The notes beneath the pieces were generated by a model. That model searched no databases. It saw only the letters and a list, made by a program, of their open reading frames with translations, and was not told where the DNA came from. A stretch of 64,000 nt of DNA from Mucilaginibacter sp. SMC90 (GTDB taxonomy: Bacteria; Bacteroidota; Bacteroidia; Sphingobacteriales; Sphingobacteriaceae): NCBI RefSeq assembly GCF_022811725.1, contig NZ_CP094527.1:806001-870000 (forward strand). Direction: 5' to 3'. How positions within the stretch are numbered: the first letter of the stretch is position 1; the number at the start of each line of letters is the position of its first letter. Both the position numbers and the translations under genes were made by a program. Shown here in pieces: positions 36,672-44,137 of the stretch.

Positions 36672-37163
36672 ATGATAAGTCACGAAATTAAAATAGCCTT
36701 TGATGAATATAATTCACTGGCCGATCTCGATAAAGCCGATAGGCAATTGTGCCTCGAAGCACAAAGCGCATTAAAAAATTCACATTCTCCATATTCAAAA
36801 TTCCGGGTTGGCGCAGCACTTCGCTTACAAAGCGGGAAAATTTTACATGGCAGCAACCAGGAAAACGTTGCATATCCATCAGGCCTATGTGCCGAGCGGG
36901 TAGCGCTGTTTAACTGGGGAGCCAACCACCCCGATGATCCTATTGAGGCCATGGCAGTAACTGCTCATTCGGATGATTTTCCGATTATAAAGCCCATTAC
37001 ATCATGCGGCTCATGTTTACAGGTATTAGCTGAATGCGAAAAGAAGCAAAATCAATCAATAAAAATTATATTGCACGCCGAAGATGGCCCGGTATGGATC
37101 ATCAAAGGCATTGAAAACCAATTGCCGTTTTTATTTTTTGAAGAACGTATAGCTACCCCGTAA
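36672..37163 (+). CDS. cdd: Cytidine deaminase
   Basis: A 163-residue cytidine deaminase for pyrimidine salvage (cytidine to uridine). FRVGAAL precedes the zinc motif CAERVALF (Cys-Ala-Glu, about residues 74-81) and SCGSCLQVL (about 113-121). The second motif normally reads PCGxC; here the proline is a serine, and the ligands are intact. It overlaps the following SGNH gene by one base (TAATG). Confidence 0.93.
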   Translation: MISHEIKIAFDEYNSLADLDKADRQLCLEAQSALKNSHSPYSKFRVGAALRLQSGKILHGSNQENVAYPSGLCAERVALFNWGANHPDDPIEAMAVTAHSDDFPIIKPITSCGSCLQVLAECEKKQNQSIKIILHAEDGPVWIIKGIENQLPFLFFEERIATP

Positions 37164-37822
37164 TGAAACTAAAACTTTTTTTACTCTTTATCGGCCTCGC
37201 ATTTAGCGCCGGTGTATCGGCTCAGCAGGGCTTCCCGTTTGATAACGAGATCAGGGCGTTTAAACACCAGGATAGCCTGAGTTTTCCAAAACCAGGTGGT
37301 ATTTTATTTATCGGCAGCTCATCTATCCGCAAGTGGACGGATCTGGAACAGCGCTACGCAGGCAAACCAATCATCAGGAGGGGCGTAGGCGGCTGTGAGT
37401 TATGGCAGGTAGCAGATTACTACACGCCATATATCCTGTTCCCTTACAAGCCGCGCAAAATTTTTGTTTACGCCGGCGAAAATGATATAGCAGCAGGCAA
37501 ATCGGCGCAGGACGTTGCTGCTTCGTTTTCAAAGCTTTGGGAACTGATCCATCAGAAATTACCCAATGCCGAAATATATTTTATGTCAATAAAACCGAGC
37601 CCTGTGCGCGCTAAATATTACGATGTTGTTTACGCTGCCAATGAGCTGGTTAAAGGTTATCTGAAGGGAAAACCGAAAAGTTATTATGTTGACCTGGTTC
37701 CAGCCATTTATAAACCGGGAACTACCCAGCCCGATTCAAGCTTATTTAATAATGATTACCTGCACCTTAACAGCAAAGGCTATGATAAATGGCAAAAGGT
37801 GCTTGATCCGCTGGTGAAATAA
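37163..37822 (+). CDS. Secreted SGNH/GDSL hydrolase
   Basis: A 219-residue exported hydrolase. The first 20 residues (MKLKLFLLFIGLAFSAGVSA) are a signal peptide. Block I is IGSSSIRKW (about residues 51-59), the GENDI segment near 110 is block III, and DYLHLNSKGY near 194 carries the catalytic Asp and His. It fits the GDSL family acting on acyl esters or platelet-activating-factor-like substrates; true substrate unknown. Translationally coupled to cdd. Terminator at 37830-37854. Confidence 0.9.
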   Translation: MKLKLFLLFIGLAFSAGVSAQQGFPFDNEIRAFKHQDSLSFPKPGGILFIGSSSIRKWTDLEQRYAGKPIIRRGVGGCELWQVADYYTPYILFPYKPRKIFVYAGENDIAAGKSAQDVAASFSKLWELIHQKLPNAEIYFMSIKPSPVRAKYYDVVYAANELVKGYLKGKPKSYYVDLVPAIYKPGTTQPDSSLFNNDYLHLNSKGYDKWQKVLDPLVK

Positions 37823-37829
37823 AATAAAA

Positions 37830-37854
37830 AAGGCCCCGCACCAAACGGGGCCTT
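37830..37854. terminator. Shared convergent terminator
   Basis: Inverted repeat AAGGCCCCG / CGGGGCCTT (37830-37838, 37846-37854) with a short loop and A-rich flank, between convergent genes. Confidence 0.85.
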
Positions 37855-37891
37855 CACCTACTTACATATTAAACACTAAACTAAAACTTGC

Positions 37892-38320
37892 TTATTTAAA
37901 AACGCTGTACACGTTTGTGATTTTCCAGCCGCTGCCGGTGTTGGTAACGGTTACATAGTTGCTGCGGGTAAAAGTGCTGTATTTCATATCAACTTTTACA
38001 ACAGCAAGGTCATTATTGCTTTCAACAATTGAAGTGCTGGTAGTGCAATCCTGCTCGGTATTTCTGTTAGCTTTTAAAAGGTCAACCACTTCGGTTTTGC
38101 TAAAACTTAATACTTTAGTACCGCGTAACATGTTGAACTTTGCCGATTGATCCACAACTTCGCTAAAGCCTTGTATTTTACCGCGGGTCATGGCGTCTAT
38201 ATAGGTATTGATGGCGTAATTTTTGGTTAAATTATCGCCTTCCATTTTATCTGTTGCTTTTGCTGCAGTGCCTATTACTAATAAGGCTAAGCCAAGCATG
38301 ATTGATTTTAAGGTTTTCAT
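37892..38320 (-). CDS. Secreted NTF2-like (SnoaL/lumazine-binding fold) protein
   Basis: A 142-residue protein with a signal peptide (MKTLKSIMLGLALLVIGTAA, cleavage near KA-TD). The remainder is an NTF2-like cone fold: YAINTYIDAMTRGKIQGF, then the terminal strand SGWKITNVYSVFK. Small secreted members of this fold are common in Bacteroidota and usually lack known activity. Stands alone. Confidence 0.8.
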   Translation of the reverse strand: MKTLKSIMLGLALLVIGTAAKATDKMEGDNLTKNYAINTYIDAMTRGKIQGFSEVVDQSAKFNMLRGTKVLSFSKTEVVDLLKANRNTEQDCTTSTSIVESNNDLAVVKVDMKYSTFTRSNYVTVTNTGSGWKITNVYSVFK

Positions 38321-38491
38321 ATTGTTGTTGTTTTTAGGTTTTTAAATTTTAAATTGTTTTTATACTCATAAGACATCGCTACCATGCATTACGTTACAGC
38401 CTGTACAATTAAATATTACGATTTAACAAACATTTAACATTTTCGCATATTTTTAGGAATGATGGCAGTGATAAGCTATTAAATAATACTT

Positions 38492-39004
38492 ATGGTTGAT
38501 TTTAATACCATTATATTACAATTTGCCGAACAGGGCGAGAAAACAGGTTGGACCTACATCGAGATTCCGGCTGATGTAGCGCAGGAGATGAAACCCGGAA
38601 ATAAAAAGTCATTCCGTGTAAAAGGTAAGCTTGATGAGTTTGAAGTGCGCGGCATGGCCCTGATGCCAATGGGCGACGGGAATTTTATCATGGCTTTGCG
38701 CCGGGAGATCTGTAAAGCTATTCATAAACATCGCGGAGCTATGTTAAGGGTGCGGCTTGAACCAGATGATGATTTTAAATATGTAATCCCGGATGATTTA
38801 CTGGAATGCCTGGAATATGAACCCGAAGGCGGCGAATTTTTCAATAGTCTTGCCGAAAGCCATCGCGGATATTTTATAAAATGGATTGAGAGTGCCAAAA
38901 CGGAAGCTACCCGCGCAAACCGTATAGCCAGCACAGTTAATGCCATGGTACGCCGTATGGATTACGGGCAAATGCTTCGTGCTCAAAAAAAAGCGAGGGA
39001 ATAA
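38492..39004 (+). CDS. DUF1905/YdeI-type protein
   Basis: A 170-residue protein. The N-terminal 95 residues are a DUF1905 beta-barrel (GWTYIEIPADVAQEM, FEVRGMALMPMGDGNFIMAL). The C-terminal half, EFFNSLAESHRGYFIKWIES with KTEATRANRIASTVNAM, is a YdeI/OmpD-associated helical domain. Family members have been linked to bacteriocin protection, but the mechanism is unclear. It lies just upstream of the ModE-type regulator. Confidence 0.87.
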   Translation: MVDFNTIILQFAEQGEKTGWTYIEIPADVAQEMKPGNKKSFRVKGKLDEFEVRGMALMPMGDGNFIMALRREICKAIHKHRGAMLRVRLEPDDDFKYVIPDDLLECLEYEPEGGEFFNSLAESHRGYFIKWIESAKTEATRANRIASTVNAMVRRMDYGQMLRAQKKARE

Positions 39005-39020
39005 ATATAAAAGCATTGTT

Positions 39021-39356
39021 ATGACTATCCCTCCATTTAAACTTAACGGCCGGATCTGGTTAGAAATAGACGAAGAAAAAATACTTGGCCATGGCCGGGT
39101 TGAATTGCTTGAGCGCATCCACGCTTCGGGCTCCATCAGGCAGGCTGCCTTGCAAATGAAAATGTCATACAAGCAAGCCTGGGATTTGGTTAACCATATA
39201 AACGACGGTTTCAAACAACCACTCGTGATCTCAAAAAGAGGAGGCAAGGGAGGCGGAGTAGCTTTACTTACGCCTTTTGGGCAGGAGGTTATTAAAGAGT
39301 TTAGGGAATTACAGCTGAAATTCTTTCAGTTTTTGGAAGTAAACGGGAAAAAGTAG
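39021..39356 (+). CDS. ModE-type DNA-binding regulator, single HTH domain
   Basis: The ATG at 39021 gives 111 residues. The whole protein matches the N-terminal winged-helix domain of ModE: LLERIHASGSIRQAALQMKM (recognition helices) and the wing SKRGGKGGGVALLTPFGQ, where the GKGGG turn is the family signature. The molybdate-binding TOBE domains of full-length ModE are missing, as in other stand-alone LysR-type HTH_ModE proteins. It lies 117 nt upstream of a TonB-dependent receptor gene with a ModE-box-like palindrome in between, so it probably controls that gene. Any metal sensing must come from elsewhere. Confidence 0.9.
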   Translation: MTIPPFKLNGRIWLEIDEEKILGHGRVELLERIHASGSIRQAALQMKMSYKQAWDLVNHINDGFKQPLVISKRGGKGGGVALLTPFGQEVIKEFRELQLKFFQFLEVNGKK

Positions 39357-39438
39357 GGGTTTTATTGATTTTGTAGCCAAAAATTTCAGAATTGGTATCG
39401 GTAGGTGAATAAATTATCGGATCTATTCTGCATTTTTG

Positions 39439-39462
39439 CGTTATGCTTTTAAAAATATAACG
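39439..39462. promoter_or_regulatory. Candidate ModE box in front of the TonB-dependent receptor
   Basis: Half-sites CGTTAT (39439-39444) and ATAACG (39457-39462) frame a 12-nt A/T-rich centre, 24 bp in all. As I recall, the E. coli modA operator has the same half-sites and the same overall length. A -7-like CATTTTTG (39431-39438) ends immediately before it, so a bound protein would cover the transcription start and repress. The receptor ATG is 12 nt downstream. Confidence 0.6.
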
Positions 39463-39473
39463 AAAATCACCAT

Positions 39474-41480
39474 ATGAGAAAACAACTACCTATTTTATCA
39501 CTGTTTTTTATTGCTGTATTGATGTTTTGCCATAGTAACACTATCGGGCAAACGGCAGATACAAGCAAAAGTGTGTTTAACCTTGGCCAGGTAAATATTA
39601 TCGGTATAAAGGATAGCGTGCGGTCAAGCAAGCTTAATATCAACACACTTAATCTGTATAACCGTTATGATGTTTCGCATGCGCTTAATTTGTTGCCTGG
39701 TGTTACTTTAACAGCGGTGGGCCCAAGAAACGAATCGGCTATTAACGTGCGCGGTTTCGATATCAGGCAAGTGCCTGTTTATCTTGATGGTGTGCCGCTT
39801 TATGTACCTTATGATGGCTATGTCGACCTTGCCCGGTACAATACTTTTAATTTGTCGGAGATCATCGTATCTAAAGGATATTCATCTGTATTGTTTGGTC
39901 CGAATGCAGAGGGCGGTGCAATCAACCTCATTAGCCGCAAACCAGCTAAGCCATTTGAATTGAATGCTGTTGCCGGTTACTTAAATGGCGGGTATCGATT
40001 GAATACTAATATTGGCGGCACTTTTGGTAAATTTTATTACCAGGTATCAGCCTCACAATTAAAACGCGATTACTTTCCGCTATCTTCAAAATTCACACCT
40101 GTTAAAAATGAAGACGGCGGTCACCGGGATAATTCATACAGTAATGATGTTGACCTGAGTGGTAAAATTGGTTTTACCCCAACAGCATCACAGGAATACG
40201 CCGTTGGTTACACCTATCATCATGGAACAAAAGGTACGCCTGTATATGCCGGTGACGATACCCAGAACTCTTTATTTAAAAGCCCCCGTTACTGGAAATG
40301 GCCAAACTGGGATACCCGCGGTTTGTATTTGTTGAGCAACAATAAACTTAATAGCACCAACGTGATCAAAACCCGCTGGTACTATGATCAGTTTAAAAAC
40401 GAGATTGATAGTTACGATAATGCATCGTACAACACTATTACCAAGCCTTATGCCTTTAAGAGTATTTATGACGATTATACGCTGGGCGGTAACGTAACTT
40501 TTGAAAACACCGATCTGAAAAATAACAACTTCAGTGTAGCAGCCCATTTTAAACAGGATGTACACCGCGAGCATAATATAGGTGAGCCAACCCGCCGCAA
40601 TGCAGATAACAACTTTTATATAGGTGCCGAAGATACTTACCATATTACATCGGCCTTGAAAGTAAATGCCGGTGTTGCTTATAACGACAGGCGCAGCACA
40701 CAGGCCCAGCAATATACCAACAACACCATAAGCGATTTGCCGGCGAACAGTAACGGCGCATGGAATGTTCAGGGCTTAATTCAATACGATGTTGACAACG
40801 CCAATTCGTTAAGTTTTTCGGTAGCACGTAAAACCAGGTTTGCGACCATTAAAGACCGTTACTCCTATAAATTTGGTACAGCGATTCCTAACCCCGATCT
40901 GAAAGCAGAAGACGCATTGAACTATGACCTGAGTTATCACTCGCTAATCGGTGGCAAATTGTCATTACAGGCATCGGGTTTTTACAGCAAGATCAATAAC
41001 AGTATCCAAACGGTAAATAACGTAGCTGTTGATCCGGTAACAAAAACTAACCAGTCGCAGGTGCAAAATGTTGGTCGTGCAGAGTATTATGGTGCTGAGT
41101 TTGCAGTTGGTTATCCTATCATCCCACAGTTAAGGGTTGATGCTAATTATACCCTGATCGTACGTAATAATCTGTCGGCCCCGCAAATTCGGTTTACCGA
41201 TGTGCCTAAAAACAAAGTATTTGCTTCGCTGCAATATTCACCGCTTGCAAAACTGTATTTCCTGGCATCTGAAGAATATAACTCAAAACGGTACAGCACC
41301 AGCTACGGCACAATATCAGGAGCATTTTACTTAACCAATGTAAAAGCACATATTACCCTGGTTAAAGGGTTTGCTATTGAAGGCGGTGTTAACAACCTTT
41401 TCGACAGGAATTATACACTGGTTGAAGGGTATCCGGAAATGGGCAGAAATTACTTTGCCAACGTGATTTTTAACTACTAA
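39474..41480 (+). CDS. TonB-dependent outer-membrane receptor
   Basis: A 668-residue receptor. A signal peptide (to about IGQ25) is followed by a possible TonB box (FNLGQVNIIG), the plug domain (NVRGFDIRQVPVYLDGVPLY to ISRKPA, about 90-165), and a 22-strand barrel ending in an aromatic C-terminus (ANVIFNY). No carboxypeptidase-like N-terminal extension of the SusC kind. The operator upstream and the adjacent ModE-type protein suggest an oxyanion or metallophore substrate such as molybdate; that is inference. Iron-siderophore uptake is the main alternative. Confidence 0.93.
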   Translation: MRKQLPILSLFFIAVLMFCHSNTIGQTADTSKSVFNLGQVNIIGIKDSVRSSKLNINTLNLYNRYDVSHALNLLPGVTLTAVGPRNESAINVRGFDIRQVPVYLDGVPLYVPYDGYVDLARYNTFNLSEIIVSKGYSSVLFGPNAEGGAINLISRKPAKPFELNAVAGYLNGGYRLNTNIGGTFGKFYYQVSASQLKRDYFPLSSKFTPVKNEDGGHRDNSYSNDVDLSGKIGFTPTASQEYAVGYTYHHGTKGTPVYAGDDTQNSLFKSPRYWKWPNWDTRGLYLLSNNKLNSTNVIKTRWYYDQFKNEIDSYDNASYNTITKPYAFKSIYDDYTLGGNVTFENTDLKNNNFSVAAHFKQDVHREHNIGEPTRRNADNNFYIGAEDTYHITSALKVNAGVAYNDRRSTQAQQYTNNTISDLPANSNGAWNVQGLIQYDVDNANSLSFSVARKTRFATIKDRYSYKFGTAIPNPDLKAEDALNYDLSYHSLIGGKLSLQASGFYSKINNSIQTVNNVAVDPVTKTNQSQVQNVGRAEYYGAEFAVGYPIIPQLRVDANYTLIVRNNLSAPQIRFTDVPKNKVFASLQYSPLAKLYFLASEEYNSKRYSTSYGTISGAFYLTNVKAHITLVKGFAIEGGVNNLFDRNYTLVEGYPEMGRNYFANVIFNY

Positions 41481-41536
41481 TTTTAAGGTATAACTCTTAA
41501 AAACAGTTTTACAGAAACGGCATAAAATAGATAGCC

Positions 41537-41616
41537 GTCATTGCGAAGAACGAAGCAATCCCCGATAAGCAGAGCCGCTCTGTACAGTTCGCGATTGCTT
41601 CGTTTCTCGCAATGAC
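41537..41616. repeat. REP-like palindrome (CATTGCGAAGAACGAAGCAATC type)
   Basis: A 24-bp inverted repeat (41537-41560 and 41593-41616) with two mismatches, 17 nt before the next start codon. Related to the element at 6483-6614. Confidence 0.85.
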
Positions 41617-41633
41617 GATTTGTAATAATCAAC

Positions 41634-42776
41634 GTGAAGGATAACCGACAGGCGCAGCGTAAACTACAACTTTCCCCCAGTACGGCTAAAGTTTGGCTTA
41701 TACTATGCCTTTTGCTTATGGTTGCTGGTTTAACCGCTTATACCAGTACAGAGCCGGTTATCCCCATGGGGGATTATGTATTTAATTACCCCGCCAATTT
41801 CGGCAACCGGCTCAATGTGCCTGCTGATAACCCTACCACCCAGCAGGGCGTTTATTTGGGGCGATTACTTTTTTATGAGCCTAAACTATCTGCAACCAAT
41901 ACAATATCGTGTGGCAGCTGTCATCAGCAATCACAAGCATTTACCGATGGTAAGGTTTTAAGCGTAGGTGTTAATAATGGATTGGCCACGCGTAATTCCA
42001 TGTCGCTGGCTAACCTGCTTTGGGCACGAAAATTTTTCTGGGATGGCCGCGCCGCCGGGCTTGAAGAACAGGTTTCATTCCCGCTTACCAATCCGCACGA
42101 AATGGGGCAGTCCATAGAGGTATCCGTAAAAAAACTGAGTAACACTAAATTATACCCCGGCTTATTCAAAATTGTATATGGCGATAGCACAATAACCGGC
42201 GAACGCATAGCAAAGGCAATAGCACAATTTGAGCGCACGCTAATCTCGGCCAACTCGCTCTATGACAAATACTTGCGTAATGCTTATAAACCTACAGTTG
42301 ACGAATTAAAAGGGATGGAGCTTTTTAACCGCGGCCCTGATCCGGAAAAAGGTATCCGCGGAGCAAACTGTACCCATTGCCATGGCGGACCAAAAACTTA
42401 CCTGGAACTTTTTCATAACAATGGACTCGATAGTATCTCAAAAGATGAAGGCATGGCTGCCTTCACTGGCTTGGTTACCGATAGGGGCCGTTTTAAAGTG
42501 CCAACCTTGCGTAATATAGCCTTGACTGCGCCATATATGCATGACGGTCGTTTTAAAACCCTTGATGAAGTTGTTGACCATTACAGCGAACATATTAAGC
42601 AATCGGTATCATTAAGCGCTTTTTTGCAGGGTGAATCAAACGAAGCGGGAGGAAAGTCATTAAAGTTATTGCCGAAGGAAAAAAAACAACTGATAGCCTT
42701 TCTGAATATGCTTACCGATTCTACCTTTATAACCGATAAGCGGTTTGCTGATCCTCATCAATCAACAAAAAATTAA
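41634..42776 (+). CDS. Di-haem cytochrome c peroxidase (CcpA/MauG family)
   Basis: A 380-residue protein starting at GTG (41634). A membrane segment (WLILCLLLMVAGLTAY, about 21-36) is a signal anchor. Two haem-c motifs are CGSCH (93-97) and CTHCH (246-250), and YMHDGRF (Met302) is the expected distal ligand region. Such proteins reduce hydrogen peroxide in the periplasm using electrons from cytochromes. The gene follows the receptor after a repeat and is closely followed by the Moco-fold protein, so it may belong to the same locus. Confidence 0.92.
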   Translation: MKDNRQAQRKLQLSPSTAKVWLILCLLLMVAGLTAYTSTEPVIPMGDYVFNYPANFGNRLNVPADNPTTQQGVYLGRLLFYEPKLSATNTISCGSCHQQSQAFTDGKVLSVGVNNGLATRNSMSLANLLWARKFFWDGRAAGLEEQVSFPLTNPHEMGQSIEVSVKKLSNTKLYPGLFKIVYGDSTITGERIAKAIAQFERTLISANSLYDKYLRNAYKPTVDELKGMELFNRGPDPEKGIRGANCTHCHGGPKTYLELFHNNGLDSISKDEGMAAFTGLVTDRGRFKVPTLRNIALTAPYMHDGRFKTLDEVVDHYSEHIKQSVSLSAFLQGESNEAGGKSLKLLPKEKKQLIAFLNMLTDSTFITDKRFADPHQSTKN

Positions 42777-42786
42777 ATACCATACC

Positions 42787-43281
42787 ATGAAAAAATATGC
42801 CATTGTGCTTTTATTATTAATAACGGGTTTAGCAACTAACGCCCAAACCGCAACAAAAGAAGCTGTAGTAAAAGTAACAGGAGAGGTAACAACCCCGCTC
42901 ACCATTGGCAGCGCGGACCTGCAACAATACAAGCAAACCACGGTTACCCGTAAGGACAGGGACGGAAAAGACCATACTTATTCGGGGGTGATAGTATCTG
43001 AGATCCTGGCAAAAGCCGGTGTTACTTTAGGTCCGGAACTACGAGGCGAAAACCTGGCCAAATTTCTTTTGGTTGAAGCCAGCGACGGCTACCAGGTACT
43101 TTTTGCCCTGGCCGAACTGGACAAAGGTTTTACAGATCGTACTATCATTCTTGCTGATAAAATTGATGGCCAGCCCTTAGCCCCTGCAGATGGCCCGTTC
43201 CGCATTATTGTTCAGGATGAAAAAAAACCAGCCCGCTGTATAAAGCAGGTAACTGCAATGAAAGTGATGTTCGCGAAGTAA
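42787..43281 (+). CDS. Exported Moco-fold (sulfite-oxidase-like) protein without the cofactor cysteine
   Basis: The ATG at 42787 gives 164 residues with signal peptide MKKYAIVLLLLITGLATNAQ. The mature part aligns with the molybdopterin-binding oxidoreductase fold: VKVTGEVTTPLTIGSADLQQ, SGVIVSEILAKAGV, DGYQVLFALAELD and PFRIIVQDEKKPARCIKQV. Sulfite-oxidase-type enzymes hold Mo through a cysteine in a CxGN-like motif midway in the domain; none is seen here. The protein is short and probably does not bind Moco in the standard way. It may bind an oxyanion, be a chaperone, or be structural. It lies 10 nt after the cytochrome peroxidase stop. Confidence 0.8.
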   Translation: MKKYAIVLLLLITGLATNAQTATKEAVVKVTGEVTTPLTIGSADLQQYKQTTVTRKDRDGKDHTYSGVIVSEILAKAGVTLGPELRGENLAKFLLVEASDGYQVLFALAELDKGFTDRTIILADKIDGQPLAPADGPFRIIVQDEKKPARCIKQVTAMKVMFAK

Positions 43282-43719
43282 CCGAAGCGTATATTGATAA
43301 TTTTTTAAGCAGCATTTATTCGAATAAGTATAAAGAAAAATTTATACACGAATGTCATGCAGATTAACGACAATTAATCGAATTAGGAATTTTAGCAAAT
43401 TATTATGCCACTAAGAGGCTGTTTAAAAACGATTGTTTTTAATGTAAAGACGCATCACATGCGTCTTCCGCGTTTAATTTTCGACGGGATTAGAAGCCTT
43501 TTGAATCGGCTCGTCCGCTGTGAGACGCATGTGATGCGTCTCTACAAAAAACTTTCGATTCGTTTTTAAACAGCTTCTAAAGCAAGCTTATTAAATTGCG
43601 GGATTGAATGATTGCAGCACCAGAGGTGCTAAAGGTTTGTAGAAAATAGAATAAATGAAGTTTTAGTGTGCCAGAGGTACACAACTTTCGGCGCGCCCTG
43701 CATCCCTGGCACAATTAAT
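43282..43719. other. Intergenic region with repeat
   Basis: The first 130 nt show no identifiable feature. A palindromic element follows at 43417-43577. The remaining 140 nt contain degenerate words (CCAGAGGTGC, TTTGTAGAAAATAG) that look like the decayed end of another repeat; no gene. Confidence 0.55.
43417..43577. repeat. REP-like palindrome (AGACGCATCACATGCGTCT type)
   Basis: Outer arms GGCTGTTTAAAAACGA / TCGTTTTTAAACAGC pair, and inner AGACGCATCACATGCGTCT is paired with GAGACGCATGTGATGCGTCTC. A widespread class in this phylum. Confidence 0.8.
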
Positions 43720-44022
43720 TTATTCCACCTCTTCCATCAGGGTGTTAAACATCACAAATTTTTCGTTGAATTTTTCCTGGTGGGTAGCCTGGAATTTGTG
43801 CAGGTGATTCATGTAAAATTGCCGGAAATGTTCAATGCTGTCGGCATTGTACTGGATGCAATAAGTAACCCCTTCATTAGGCGAATCAATAACAGTCAGG
43901 ATGCGGTATGAACTGAAATGCCCGGTAGCCATTATAGCCGGGATATGGATGGTTTTGATATAGTTAAGCCATTCTTCGTGAATGGACTCTTCAATTATTA
44001 TGGTATCGTTATATACAATCAT
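43720..44022 (-). CDS. DUF4286 protein
   Basis: A 100-residue protein of the DUF4286 family. IIIEESIHEEWLNYIKTIHI, then GVTYCIQYNADSIEHFRQF match the family, which has a ferredoxin-like fold and no signal peptide. Function unknown. The following TPR gene is on the same strand, 115 nt away. Confidence 0.85.
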   Translation of the reverse strand: MIVYNDTIIIEESIHEEWLNYIKTIHIPAIMATGHFSSYRILTVIDSPNEGVTYCIQYNADSIEHFRQFYMNHLHKFQATHQEKFNEKFVMFNTLMEEVE

Positions 44023-44137
44023 CTTGTAAAATTAGTTATTTAAGTTGAATGGTTGATTAGGTGGGTGGTTGGCAGATTCATAACAGAAGCAATTAGAAAA
44101 CCACTCACTACTTAACCCAATCAACCACTCACCATAT

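Noticed and set aside
38940..39020. N-terminal extension of the ModE-type protein
   Set aside because: It overlaps the DUF1905 gene in another frame and adds residues outside the ModE fold. The ATG at 39021 fits.
43600..43715. Gene fragment or small ORF before DUF4286
   Set aside because: No frame with protein-like composition; the words resemble a decayed intergenic repeat.
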